From Flavobacteriales bacterium (GTDB lineage Bacteria; Bacteroidota; Bacteroidia; CAIKAF01), in the NCBI GenBank assembly GCA_025055635.1, contig JANWWQ010000004.1, positions 20,478 to 84,477 of the forward strand: a stretch of 64,000 nucleotides of DNA, written 5' to 3'. Below the pieces are notes generated by a model. That model was not told the origin of the DNA and ran no database searches. It was given only the letters and a program-made list of their open reading frames with translations. Below, piece by piece: positions 9,028 through 18,193 of the stretch. The position numbers and the translations under genes were made by a program. Within the stretch, counting starts at the first letter, position 1; each line of letters begins with the position of its first letter.

Positions 9028-9953
9028 TGAGCTACAGTCCAAATATCAAAGGCCCCGTAACCCACCCAGCCGCCCATGGCCCCCCCCTGGATATTGCTTT
9101 TCACAGAGGATGGATTAGAAAAGGGATTGCCGCTCGTATTGGCCGACTCCTCAAACGTGCGTAGAAACTCATAGGCAGGCCGGTCAATGGTGCAAAACCG
9201 CACATAGATGGTGTCCCCCCGTTTCCAGTAAAATCTCTCCCTTTGTTCCTGCGCGGTCAGAGTGTCTGAATTGTAAAACACAAAATTTTTGGGATCTGGC
9301 CTGTAAAAGGGAAACTCTATACGTAATCCATTGAATGACTGGTCATCCAGCACACTGGGGTCAAAAATGGGTCGGTAATGCACATACCCTTGCCGTTTAC
9401 AGAAAAGGCGATAGATGTTCCCGTATTGGGGGGGATCGGTAAAATAAAGGTTACAGGGACCTAAGGAATCCAACTGTCCTTCGGGCTTCCAACGTAGGCT
9501 GTCCAATGCTACAATGGGAGGGATAGTGGTGACAGCGGTATATGTTTTTCCATGGAGCCGAATGGTAAGAAAATAGCTCCGACCCGGCTGTCCCACAATA
9601 GTATCACCCATGTAAAAAACGGGAGGAAAATAGGTGGTATCCAAAACCAGGCTCAGATATTCGGTTACCGTTCCGTCGCTAACTGTAACTTCCGCATCCA
9701 AGGCCAAAAACTGCGCAATGGAGTTAGGATCGTAAATGTTAATACCTTGTAGAGGGGTAAAGAAGGGGAAAGTATAAGTGATCCATACCCGGGGATAATC
9801 ACCGGAAAACAAGCGTCCATCCACAACCGGTTTCTTTTCACCTTGAGGAAGCTCCACCGTGATATCCTTCTCACACCCTGACCAGAGTAGAGTCAACACT
9901 ACCAGGAAGAATAGCCTGATGGTGGCTTCCATACTTTTTATTGCCTTGCTCAT
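9024..9953 (-). CDS. DUF4249-family lipoprotein
   Basis: 309 aa. A signal peptide ends in the lipobox LWSGC, followed by EKDITVELP, so it is a predicted lipoprotein. The early LPQGEKKPVVDGRLFSGDYPRV segment is typical of DUF4249 proteins, which in Bacteroidota sit next to TonB receptors. The family has no established biochemical role; surface substrate capture for the receptor is a reasonable guess. It starts 4 nt after the TonB receptor gene and overlaps the next gene by 4 nt. Confidence 0.85.
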   Translation of the reverse strand: MSKAIKSMEATIRLFFLVVLTLLWSGCEKDITVELPQGEKKPVVDGRLFSGDYPRVWITYTFPFFTPLQGINIYDPNSIAQFLALDAEVTVSDGTVTEYLSLVLDTTYFPPVFYMGDTIVGQPGRSYFLTIRLHGKTYTAVTTIPPIVALDSLRWKPEGQLDSLGPCNLYFTDPPQYGNIYRLFCKRQGYVHYRPIFDPSVLDDQSFNGLRIEFPFYRPDPKNFVFYNSDTLTAQEQRERFYWKRGDTIYVRFCTIDRPAYEFLRTFEESANTSGNPFSNPSSVKSNIQGGAMGGWVGYGAFDIWTVAQ

Positions 9954-9957
9954 GGGC

Positions 9958-12384
9958 TTAGTATTTAAAATTCCACGTGATGGTAGGAATTATAGGGAAA
10001 AGCGACACCTGCCGGGCCTGAAGCTTGAACGTGCCTTCTGTCAGGTTGCCGCTGCTGTTGTAATAAATGAAAAAAGGATTCAGTCTGGAATACACGTTGT
10101 AAATTGAGAGACTTAGAGAAGAAAAGAACTTCTTCTGGGGGCGTGTAAGCACAAAGGTGGCCGCCAGATCCAGTCGGTGGTAGGGAGCAAAGCGATAGGA
10201 GTTCCGTTCGGCAAACTCGGTTACCAGGCGTTCCTCAATGAAATAGAGGTTTTTAGGTAAGGTTAATGTGTTGCCCGTAGCGTACACAAACACAGCGGAA
10301 ACGTTCAATCGGGAGGTAATATCGTAGCTAAGCACCACGGAGAGGTCGTGGCGCCGGTCATACTTGGCCCAGAACGTGCGGCCCTCATTCAGTTGAGGAA
10401 AGGTACGGTTGGTCCAGGCCAATGTATATCCAATCCAGCCGTTCCACTTGCCACGGGTTTTCCGGATGAAAAACTCGGCTCCCCAAGCCTTACCCTTTCC
10501 TTGTACCAGCGTGTTATCAATGTTGGAGTTTAGGGTTTGGGCAGGATCAGCCCCGTCCTGGAATTCAATCAGGTCACGCATGGGTTTGTAGTACAGTTCC
10601 ACACTGGTCTCCAGCATATCGTCCCAAAAATTATGGTAATAGCCCACGGCTACCTGCTGGCTAAACTGCGGTACCACGTACTCCGTGGTGGGCAGCCACA
10701 CATCAAAAGGCAGCGAGATGGTGGCTCGCGAAGCCAGTTGGATGTACTGCCAGTTCATGGTGTAGGAGGCTTTCACCGAAGCCCATTCATTCAATTTAAA
10801 GCGGGCCGCAAGCCTTGGTTCTGCCCTGAAGTAAGGTTTTATTAGCTGGTGGCGGCTATAATATATGGTATCCACTGTGGCTCCCAAAGCATCCTTCACA
10901 TAGCGGATGAAGCGCCCGTTGAAGGCGTAAAAGGTGGCCCGAACCCCCAGGTTCACACGAAGGCGTTGTGTGACGTCCCAATCATCTGAGGCGTAGGCGG
11001 AGGCCTCATTTGAGAAATATAAAATAGGCTCCGGTGGTTTTACATCCGTGATCTGCGAAGCAAAGGTGATATTGCTAGGGGTGAACTTATGATTCAAGTA
11101 TTCGGCCCCAAAGCGCACGTCGTGGCCTGCCACGGGATAATAGTTGAAATCCGCTTTCAGACCATAGTCGCGCACACCAGAAAAAAGTTTGAAGCGAAAA
11201 TTGTTCTGGTCTCCTTCAAAACGGAATTTGTAATCCGTGAATACGGCCATCAGGTTGCTAAAAAGCTTTTTATTGAATTGATGGTTCCAGCGCAATGTGG
11301 TGGTGGCGTTGCCCCACACAATGGCCGCTCGGAAACCTACCTCGCGATTCACAAACGAAAACACATCCCGGCCAAAATATCCGCTCAGATACAGCTTGTC
11401 CTTTTCGGAAATGCGGTAATGGAGTTTGGTATTCATGTCATAGAAATAATACCCCGACCCGCGGAAAGGCGATTTTTTAGGAATAAAAGGTTTGGCGAGC
11501 ACATCAAAATACGTACGCCTTCCTGAGGCTATCACGGCCAGTTTGTCCTTGACCAGAGGGCCTTGAACCGTCAGCCGCGAAGCAATGGCTCCCAGTCCAC
11601 CTTCCACTTCCCAGCGTTTAAGATTACCCTCCTTCATGGTGATGTCCACCACGCTGGAAAGGCGTCCGCCGTACTGGGCCGGCATACCACCTTTCACTAA
11701 ATTAACCGATTTAATGGCGTCGCTATTGAAAACAGAAAAAAATCCGAACAGGTGTGAGGCGTTGTACACCACGGCCCCGTCCAGCAACACCAGGTTCTGA
11801 TCGGGTCCCCCGCCGCGTATGTAAAGGCCGGAATTACCCTCGCCCGAGGATTGCACGCCCGGCAAAAGGGTCAGCGTCTTCAGGATGTCCACTTCCCCGA
11901 ACAACACCGGTAGCTTTTTCACATCTTCCATTTGCAGCTCCACCGTCCCCATGCGTGTGCTTTCGGTGTTCTGACGGCTGCGCTCGTCGGTCACTTCCAC
12001 CGCCCCGGCCTCAACGGCTACCTTCTGCAATTCCACCGACAGCGTCAGGTCCCGTGTCAGGTCCACCACCTGGGAAAAATTTCTGTAACCAATGTAGGAT
12101 ACTACCACGGTATATTGCCCCGGCTCCACCGTTAGGGAGTAGAATCCATAAGTATTGGTCGTGGTGCCCTTAAGATTTTCCTTCAGGTACACGCTGGCTC
12201 CCAATAGGGCCTCGCCACTGGCAGCTTCCCGCACATAACCGGAAAGAGTCACCTTGCGCTGAGCCATTCCAGGATTGAGGGCCCAGACCGCCCAGAGACC
12301 TGTCCACATCCAGCCGGCAATACGGGAAAGGGCCACCTGCAAAAGCGTCCGCAAAGATATTTCCCCGCTCCCTGGGCCACGCAT
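9958..12384 (-). CDS. TonB-dependent outer-membrane receptor with CarboxypepD_reg-like domain
   Basis: 808 aa. Order: export signal (ending near GMAQ, residue ~42; M26 is an alternative start), carboxypeptidase-regulatory-like beta domain at ~45-120 (GYVREAASGEALLGASVYL ... YGFYSLTVEPGQYTVVVSYIGY), plug at ~150-270 (LLPGVQSSGEGNSGLYIRGG, YGGRLSSVVDITMKEG), then the barrel, ending in the aromatic TWNFKY. It imports an unidentified substrate using the TonB/ExbBD proton-driven system (not in the window). First gene of a three-gene operon with DUF4249 and an unknown protein, which argues against the SusCD pattern since no SusD follows. Confidence 0.92.
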   Translation of the reverse strand: MRGPGSGEISLRTLLQVALSRIAGWMWTGLWAVWALNPGMAQRKVTLSGYVREAASGEALLGASVYLKENLKGTTTNTYGFYSLTVEPGQYTVVVSYIGYRNFSQVVDLTRDLTLSVELQKVAVEAGAVEVTDERSRQNTESTRMGTVELQMEDVKKLPVLFGEVDILKTLTLLPGVQSSGEGNSGLYIRGGGPDQNLVLLDGAVVYNASHLFGFFSVFNSDAIKSVNLVKGGMPAQYGGRLSSVVDITMKEGNLKRWEVEGGLGAIASRLTVQGPLVKDKLAVIASGRRTYFDVLAKPFIPKKSPFRGSGYYFYDMNTKLHYRISEKDKLYLSGYFGRDVFSFVNREVGFRAAIVWGNATTTLRWNHQFNKKLFSNLMAVFTDYKFRFEGDQNNFRFKLFSGVRDYGLKADFNYYPVAGHDVRFGAEYLNHKFTPSNITFASQITDVKPPEPILYFSNEASAYASDDWDVTQRLRVNLGVRATFYAFNGRFIRYVKDALGATVDTIYYSRHQLIKPYFRAEPRLAARFKLNEWASVKASYTMNWQYIQLASRATISLPFDVWLPTTEYVVPQFSQQVAVGYYHNFWDDMLETSVELYYKPMRDLIEFQDGADPAQTLNSNIDNTLVQGKGKAWGAEFFIRKTRGKWNGWIGYTLAWTNRTFPQLNEGRTFWAKYDRRHDLSVVLSYDITSRLNVSAVFVYATGNTLTLPKNLYFIEERLVTEFAERNSYRFAPYHRLDLAATFVLTRPQKKFFSSLSLSIYNVYSRLNPFFIYYNSSGNLTEGTFKLQARQVSLFPIIPTITWNFKY

Positions 12385-12646
12385 GGCTGTGCTGGTAATT
12401 TTTTATTGATTTGTGGTTAGCTGAAAATGAAACCCCTTGCGGGATTTTAGTATTTTTTTTTGGGGGGCGTGCCCCCTGCGCGGCCCCTCCCGCTCTCCCC
12501 TGGCAAGCGCCCAAAGTTCAAAACCTTTAGGGGGGCAGAAAAAAGCATGGGCTGTTAATTTCTCACAACCACCTTTTACACAGGCCCTCCCCTCCCCCCC
12601 CACACGCACATTCCGAAAAAGACTTTTTTTGCATGTAAATTCAAAA
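12385..12646. repeat. Divergent intergenic region with strong G/C tracts (possible REP-like element)
   Basis: Between the divergent TonB receptor and unknown secreted protein genes. It contains T8-GGGGGG-CGT-GCCCCC followed by CTGCGCGGCCCCTCCCGCTCTCCCC, then a T/A-rich part, AGGGGGGCAG, and a CCCTCCCCTCCCCCCCC tract. GGGGGC/GCCCCC forms a short hairpin. The composition differs sharply from flanking DNA. ORF-track proteins here are low-complexity translations, not genes. A dispersed palindromic repeat is possible, but I see only this copy in the window. Confidence 0.4.
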
Positions 12647-13570
12647 ATGAAACATCCTGTTCTGAGGGCTATTTTATTTTTCCATTTCCTTCCTTGCCAT
12701 TCCCAGATCAACTTGGCCGACTCCTCCGCTCAGGCCGTGGCATACTGGAACAATGGTGACAAAAGGATTTATACCATCAGGTTTGAAAAAGTCAAGATAA
12801 AGGATCAGGACACCCTCTCTCTAAAAGTATTGGAATACGATGCGGAAATCTCCGTGCTCAAGTCAAAACCTGCATTTTATTTAATTCAATGGACGTATCG
12901 CTACCGAAATAATCCCTTTACAGATTTGATGACTGAAACTTTTCAAACTCTCCCTCACGATTCCCGCATTATATACAAAACCAATGAAATGGGGGAATTT
13001 TCTAAACTGGTGAACTGGAGGGAAATACGTAGTAAAGTAAAACGTCAGATTCATAACTTCTCAAAACTTATATTTAAAATGCCGGAACTTAATATGTTTT
13101 TTCAGCAACTGAACACAGCGTTCGCATCCCGTAAGGCCATTGAAATAGCTTTGATTAAGGATATCCGGCAATTTCATAGTTTTCATGGATATTATTTTAA
13201 ACTTGGTAAAAATTATATTGCTACAACCCAAATACCCAACATTTTTGGAGGTGGCTTTTTGAATGCCGAAAATAAAACCCTGTTAAAGGAAGTAGATGCA
13301 AAGAAAGGTACATTCACCATACATCTTACCCAGGAGATAGATAAAGAACAACTCACGGAGGTAATTCACAAGTTTATCCGTAATATGGCGGAAAAGATCC
13401 ACCACGAGCCGCCCAAAAGCGGCGAAATACCTCAATATAATATTGAAATACAGGTGGAAACTCAATTGGATAACGCGGGCTGGGTAATTGAAAGCATGCA
13501 TACGCAAACTGTATTTTACAACGAAAACCGCAATGTGGAAAAAAGACTGATAAAGGCCCACCAAAACTGA
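12647..13570 (+). CDS. Unknown exported protein
   Basis: 307 aa from the ATG at 12647; the ORF-track start at 12437 would add 70 residues of low-complexity translation from the G/C tracts. MKHPVLRAILFFHFLPCHSQ is a plausible short signal peptide. The rest is a mixed alpha/beta protein rich in Lys, Ile and Phe, with no motif I recognise. Its second half includes TFTIHLTQEIDKEQLTEVI and a strand-rich end, IEIQVETQLDNAGWVIESM, reminiscent of proteins that read out a lipid- or detergent-like domain, but I would not assign a fold. Base composition is more AT-rich than its neighbours. It appears to be a single-gene unit. Confidence 0.55.
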   Translation: MKHPVLRAILFFHFLPCHSQINLADSSAQAVAYWNNGDKRIYTIRFEKVKIKDQDTLSLKVLEYDAEISVLKSKPAFYLIQWTYRYRNNPFTDLMTETFQTLPHDSRIIYKTNEMGEFSKLVNWREIRSKVKRQIHNFSKLIFKMPELNMFFQQLNTAFASRKAIEIALIKDIRQFHSFHGYYFKLGKNYIATTQIPNIFGGGFLNAENKTLLKEVDAKKGTFTIHLTQEIDKEQLTEVIHKFIRNMAEKIHHEPPKSGEIPQYNIEIQVETQLDNAGWVIESMHTQTVFYNENRNVEKRLIKAHQN

Positions 13571-13705
13571 TGTTTTCATGATTTTGAAATGGACCGTCTC
13601 TTCTCATTCCCTTCAGGGAAAAGGTTGCTGGAAATTTGTTTCAGATTATTTGATTCCCGCTACGCGGATTAAATTTAATATCCTTTTTGCTTAGATTTTT
13701 TGTAT

Positions 13706-14494
13706 TTAATTTTCCTGATCCTCAGGGCCTGAAGATGAAGGATTTTTCACTTTTTTCCGCAAGATCATGAGATAATAACCCACCATGAAAAAATTTCTAC
13801 CTATTTCATCTTGTAAGTTGTAATCAAATTGAAACACATAGCCCACCTGGAAAGTGGAGGCGAGCGAAGGCTTTACGCCCAGCTGAATCTGCAAACGGGT
13901 GCGCTCAAAGTAAGGCGCTCTGGAAGTGAAAAACAGTTCGTTGTGCACATCGGCGCGCAGCATTTTATAACCTGTACGCTGTGGGCCAAAAGGATAGCTG
14001 ACCCCAAAACGCTGGCGAAAACGTTCGCGGACGCCCTGGGTGGTGAAGCGCACTTCTACGCGGTAGCGATGGTCCACGCTGAGGGGCCCAAGAGGCTGGT
14101 TGAAAGCAGCCTGAGGCCAGAGCCGTATCTCCGCCGTCCGCATGGGTCGCCGGAAATTGCCTCCTTCCCTGTAGGTGTGGTATAGGCCGGCGCCCAGGCC
14201 CGTCGTAAAGGTCTCCGTCACCCTTAGAAAAACAGCTCCCTTCCCTTCGTAATAGTGAAACCAATCGTAGAAGCGCAATGACCGCAGGCAGCCTTCGGCG
14301 AGCAGGGTCCAGCGGGCTGAAGGCCGGTAGCCCACGCTGACCAGGTTCCAGGACCCCAGCGAAGTCAGTGCATCCTGAGCTATTCCCTTTCCGCTGGTAA
14401 ATAATAGGATTTTCCCTACGCCAACGACCGTGACCGCTCTGCAAGTGCCCAGTGATGTAAAAAATACCCTTGACAAAATATGCTTCCGTCTCAT
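13706..14494 (-). CDS. DUF2490-family outer-membrane beta-barrel protein
   Basis: 262 aa. A hydrophobic N-terminus is followed by alternating amphipathic strands: WNLVSVGYRPSARWTLLAEG, RFYDWFHYYEGKGAVFLRVTE, then DHRYRVEVRF and a late VFQFDYNLQDEIGRNFFMVGY, typical of DUF2490 proteins. These are predicted small barrels of unknown function. The start overlaps the truB stop as ATGA, so translation is coupled to truB. It is the last gene of mpl-truB-DUF2490. Confidence 0.75.
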   Translation of the reverse strand: MRRKHILSRVFFTSLGTCRAVTVVGVGKILLFTSGKGIAQDALTSLGSWNLVSVGYRPSARWTLLAEGCLRSLRFYDWFHYYEGKGAVFLRVTETFTTGLGAGLYHTYREGGNFRRPMRTAEIRLWPQAAFNQPLGPLSVDHRYRVEVRFTTQGVRERFRQRFGVSYPFGPQRTGYKMLRADVHNELFFTSRAPYFERTRLQIQLGVKPSLASTFQVGYVFQFDYNLQDEIGRNFFMVGYYLMILRKKVKNPSSSGPEDQEN

Positions 14495-15225
14495 AAAGTG
14501 TTTTCCGAAAGTTCGGAACAGTCTGGATTAAAATTCTGACAAAAAGCCTTCAGCTCCTCCATGGAAGCGGCATCCGATAACCGATAAGCCCCGCTACGGG
14601 TGCGTACCAGGCGCTCCAGCACGGCCACCGTACCCAAGGCATGGCCCAGGTCCCGGGCCAAACTCCGAATGTAGGTACCCTTGGAACAATGGATGTATAG
14701 CGATAAATACGGCGAATTCCACTCCAAAAGCTGCAACCTGAAAATATGAATAGGCCGGGGCTTCAAGGAAAGACTCATTCCTTTTCGGGCCCACTGGTAA
14801 GCGCGTCTGCCCTGAATTTTCACAGCAGAATAAAGCGGTGGGGTCTGAAATTGTTCTCCTTCAAATTTTCGTAAGGTGTTTTCTATATCAGAGACAGTTA
14901 AAAAAGGTATGGGTTTTCGCTCGTTAACCGGGGTTTCTCGGTCGTGGCTTGGTGTACTTTGCCCTAGGCAAAGGGTGGCTTCATATTCCTTGTCATCGCT
15001 AGTGAGACGAGCCAATTCCCTCGTCAAGGGTCCCGAAGCCAGTACCATCAGACCCTGCGCCAAGGGATCCAGCGTACCGGCATGTCCCACTTTAACACGG
15101 CGCTTGAAGTGTCGGCTCAAGCATCCATGTAAAAATTTCACTAAATCAAAGGAGGTCCACCCACTGGGTTTATTTAAGAGATAAATCCCCGCTTCGGGCT
15201 GGCCTTCAAAGGGAATTTTTGCCAT
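14491..15225 (-). CDS. truB: tRNA pseudouridine-55 synthase
   Basis: Converts U55 in the T-loop of tRNAs to pseudouridine. 244 aa, the short bacterial form. Signatures: YLLNKPSGWTSFDLVKFL, the catalytic-aspartate motif GHAGTLDPLAQGLM, QTPPLYSAVKIQGRRAYQWAR, and SKGTYIRSLARDLGHALG. The C-terminal extension of longer TruB proteins is missing, as usual in this phylum. It starts 4 nt after mpl and overlaps the DUF2490 gene by 4 nt. Confidence 0.96.
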   Translation of the reverse strand: MAKIPFEGQPEAGIYLLNKPSGWTSFDLVKFLHGCLSRHFKRRVKVGHAGTLDPLAQGLMVLASGPLTRELARLTSDDKEYEATLCLGQSTPSHDRETPVNERKPIPFLTVSDIENTLRKFEGEQFQTPPLYSAVKIQGRRAYQWARKGMSLSLKPRPIHIFRLQLLEWNSPYLSLYIHCSKGTYIRSLARDLGHALGTVAVLERLVRTRSGAYRLSDAASMEELKAFCQNFNPDCSELSENTL

Positions 15226-15229
15226 CTCT

Positions 15230-16591
15230 TCACTTCCGTTCTAATAGTAAACTTTTCCAGGCTAATCCCTGCCAAGAGCCTGAAGACATGAGAAGAAGCA
15301 CAAAGGGCGAACGCAGAGAGCCCAATACAGCTTTGGCCAAAGCCTGTGCGTCATGGGCCACTACCTCCACGTCTCCCGCGAAGGCTTCTGCCACCTCGGC
15401 AGGAGTGAGGGAAGGAAGTTTTTTAAGTTCCAAGGCATGGTTGTCGTAAAACACAAAAGCCTTGTCCGCAGGTTCTAAAGTGCGGGCATACAAAGGCAGG
15501 TAGTTCCTGGAAAGACTGCTATAAGTGTGAAGTTCTAAAGCCGCTATGAAATGGTGATGAGGATAACGATGGCGCACGGCCGCCACGGTAGCCCGGACCT
15601 TGCTGGGGGCATGGGCAAAATCCATGTAAGCCACATCAGGAGCGCGTTCCCAGATTTTCTCCAGCCGACCCCCTGCCCCCTCAAAGGTGGCAAATGCCTG
15701 ATAAATACACGCATCGCCAAGCCCCAATCTACGGCACACCGCTCGCACAGCGGCCATATTTTTCAGATTGTGGCGGCCGAAAATATGCGTAGAAATCCGC
15801 TCCCCGCTTTCTGTTAAAAAATGTGGTTCTGCAGTGTTGGAATCGTTAGGAAGTGCCTCGTAACCCACAGCTTCCCAATCCGCTCCCTGAAATTCCGTAA
15901 CGAGAGACCTAAGTACAGAATCTTCTAGGTCATAGTACACTGTTGCCCCAGTAGGCAAGCTAGCCAGCCTGCTACGAAAGGCCTCCACGTAGGAGGCCTC
16001 GTCCGGATATACATTGGCATGATCCCATGCTAAACCAGTTAAGATCAAGTGAGTCGGGTTGTAATGCATGAATTTGGGCCGATTATCCAGAGGAGAAGAA
16101 AAATATTCATCTCCCTCAATGATAGCTAGGGGGGATGATGGAGAGATGCGTACACTGCGTTCAAAGCCTGCCACGGAACTGCCCACCAAGTAATCAAATG
16201 CCCATCCCGCTTGCCGCAAGGTATGCATGAGCAGAGCCGTCACAGTAGTCTTACCGTGGCTACCGGCCACGACCACCTGCGGCACTCTCTGCCATTCTCT
16301 TCCTAAAAATTCTGGAAAAGACATAACGGGTAAGCTGAGCGCTAGGGCTTTCTGCAACTCTGGATTATCAGGACGCGCATGCATGCCCAGCAGGACCAAA
16401 TCCAGCTCCGATGTGACGCGCTGCGGATCCCATCCTTCCGTGGAAGGCAAAAGACCTGCCTGAAGCAGCCGGTTGCGCGCCGGATCAAAAATCTGATCGT
16501 CTGAACCGCTCACTACATGACCCAAACGTTGCAATTCCAGAGCCAGCGCATGCATTACAGCACCCCCAATGGCTATCATATGAATCCGCAT
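15230..16591 (-). CDS. mpl: Mur ligase, UDP-MurNAc:tripeptide ligase (Mpl-like)
   Basis: Recycles murein tripeptide by joining it to UDP-N-acetylmuramate. Start MRIHMIAIGGAVMHALALELQRLG at 16591 matches the Mpl N-terminus; the ORF-track start is an upstream TTG. The ATP-binding loop is VVAGSHGKTTVTALL, followed by IEGDEYFSS and HLILTGLAWDHANVYP (central domain) and RLEKIWERAPDVAYMDFAHAPSKV. 453 aa is normal. MurC is the closest alternative, but the N-terminal motif and DYAH-like DFAHAPSK favour Mpl. First gene of mpl-truB-DUF2490; the promoter -7 box is only 4 nt before the ATG. Confidence 0.85.
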   Translation of the reverse strand: MRIHMIAIGGAVMHALALELQRLGHVVSGSDDQIFDPARNRLLQAGLLPSTEGWDPQRVTSELDLVLLGMHARPDNPELQKALALSLPVMSFPEFLGREWQRVPQVVVAGSHGKTTVTALLMHTLRQAGWAFDYLVGSSVAGFERSVRISPSSPLAIIEGDEYFSSPLDNRPKFMHYNPTHLILTGLAWDHANVYPDEASYVEAFRSRLASLPTGATVYYDLEDSVLRSLVTEFQGADWEAVGYEALPNDSNTAEPHFLTESGERISTHIFGRHNLKNMAAVRAVCRRLGLGDACIYQAFATFEGAGGRLEKIWERAPDVAYMDFAHAPSKVRATVAAVRHRYPHHHFIAALELHTYSSLSRNYLPLYARTLEPADKAFVFYDNHALELKKLPSLTPAEVAEAFAGDVEVVAHDAQALAKAVLGSLRSPFVLLLMSSGSWQGLAWKSLLLERK

Positions 16592-16595
16592 GGCC

Positions 16596-16603
16596 CAAAA
16601 GTA
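16596..16603 (-). promoter_or_regulatory. -7 box of the mpl operon, almost touching the start codon
   Basis: TACTTTTG on the minus strand with 4 nt between its last base and the mpl ATG at 16591. No clear -33 TTTG. If used, transcription begins at or next to the ATG (leaderless). Confidence 0.5.
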
Positions 16604-16694
16604 AATTGCCAAAAACCCATCCCCTTCCCATGAAGTCTTTGAAAAATGGTATGCAAGCAGACAACTTTTTTCATACTTTTACCATCAGGATTTG

Positions 16695-18191
16695 ATGATG
16701 AAAATTTTACGGACAAATTTCTTTCTGATACTGGTTATTCTTTGGATTACAAAAACTGAGGGGCATGGACAAAATGTAGGAATTGGAACCAACACTCCTG
16801 ACAATTCAGCCATCCTGCACCTGGAAAGCACCACGATGGGTTTCCTTCCTCCACGCATGACTTACGCCCAGCGTGATGCCATCGTCAATCCTGCCCAGGG
16901 CCTTGTGGTTTTCATCACCGAAGACAGTACACTGCAATTCTGGAATGGCGCCTGCTGGCTGAAAAGCTTCCAGGAAAGCTGTAATAGTTGTCATTTCACA
17001 GTCAACCCCTCCGCGCCTTCCGACACCATTGACCGCACCATTACGGACAGTTGTTCAGTAACCCTGCAACTTACCCAAACCAACGGGGTGCCCCAGAATA
17101 TTATTTTCAATGTGGCTTCCGTACTTCCCAACGGGATGAGTGTGACCATTAGCCCTAATCCGCTGATGTCCACTGGTCAGGCCACTATTACCGTCCATGT
17201 AACACCCTTCACTCCGGCCGGCCTCCACACGGTTATTATTCAAGCTTTCTGTGGACAACAACTCCAAACAATCGTTTATTCCGTGTATGTGGAACCCTGT
17301 TACCTGTTAGATGTATTCAATTCTACCCAGAATTATGATGTGGCAGTGAATCTATACTCCACCTATCCGAATGCGCCTACCAACTCCCCCGTATGCGTCC
17401 ATGTGACTGTACATCCTGGTGTAGAGATAACAAGCAACACAACATCTCTTCCTGCATTTACCACAGGCAACTTACCTGCGGGTTCTGTTGTAGGTATAAC
17501 CAACAACGGGAATATAATCGGGCGCGGAGGCAATGGCGGTCAAGCCTACAGTCCTTCGGCCGGTACGACAGGGGAAGGATTTCCAGGGGGCACGGCCATA
17601 GAGCTCACTACTGCTACAACCATTCAGAACAACTTCAACATATTCGGCGGGGGAGGTGGCGGCAATGCCATGGCCTTCCAAATTAGCTGGACGCCCCCTG
17701 CCCCCGCCAATATTGTGACATTAGGAATATTTGTGGGGGCTGGAGGTGGTGGAGGAGCGGGTAACGGCCTGGGAGGTCAGGCACCAGGAGGCATTGTGGG
17801 ATTGTCCTATTACGTTAATGGTCTTAATGGTACAGGAGGCCAGTTTGGCGTGGGCGGCCAAGGCGGTATTCTCAACTTTCCCATACCGGTTAACTTGGGG
17901 CCCGTCACCATAAGCTTGTCGCCCAACGCTGTAGGAGGTAACGGTGGCGGATATGGTTATCCGGGCACTCAGGGCTATTTTAACCTCCTTGTGAGCGCCT
18001 CTATTACTATTAACCTTCCATTTTTGGGGACAGTAACTGTTCCTGTTGTGAACAATGTGCCCATTCCTTTGCCGGTGCCTCCCCCGCCTCCCGGAGCCGG
18101 AGGGTACGCTATCAAGCGCAACGGCAATCCAGTGAACATCCCCGATAACTTTTACACCAATTCTAACCTGCGCGGACAGGTAGGCAACTGA
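16695..18191 (+). CDS. Secreted glycine-rich protein with tail-tip-like C-terminal region
   Basis: 498 aa from ATG 16695 (the ORF track begins at TTG 16692). A signal peptide (ILRTNFFLILVILWI) leads to QNVGIGTNTPDNSAILHLES and GFLPPRMTYAQRDAI, a segment recurrent in Bacteroidota secreted and tail-like proteins. Middle: an Ig-like region (residues ~110-200). From ~270 on the chain is glycine-rich (GRGGNGGQAYSPSAG, FGGGGGG, GAGGGGGAGNG) and ends GAGGYAIKRNGNPVNI..., resembling glycine-rich receptor-binding tips of phage tails, which fold as polyglycine-II bundles. No T9SS sorting domain is visible. Translated 2 nt before the next gene. Role unknown; adhesion is a guess. Confidence 0.6.
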   Translation: MMKILRTNFFLILVILWITKTEGHGQNVGIGTNTPDNSAILHLESTTMGFLPPRMTYAQRDAIVNPAQGLVVFITEDSTLQFWNGACWLKSFQESCNSCHFTVNPSAPSDTIDRTITDSCSVTLQLTQTNGVPQNIIFNVASVLPNGMSVTISPNPLMSTGQATITVHVTPFTPAGLHTVIIQAFCGQQLQTIVYSVYVEPCYLLDVFNSTQNYDVAVNLYSTYPNAPTNSPVCVHVTVHPGVEITSNTTSLPAFTTGNLPAGSVVGITNNGNIIGRGGNGGQAYSPSAGTTGEGFPGGTAIELTTATTIQNNFNIFGGGGGGNAMAFQISWTPPAPANIVTLGIFVGAGGGGGAGNGLGGQAPGGIVGLSYYVNGLNGTGGQFGVGGQGGILNFPIPVNLGPVTISLSPNAVGGNGGGYGYPGTQGYFNLLVSASITINLPFLGTVTVPVVNNVPIPLPVPPPPPGAGGYAIKRNGNPVNIPDNFYTNSNLRGQVGN

Positions 18192-18193
18192 TT

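Noticed and set aside
12403-12711. Minus-strand ORFs (102 and 114 aa) over the G/C tracts
   Set aside because: Their proteins are low-complexity translations of G/C runs and overlap two real genes.
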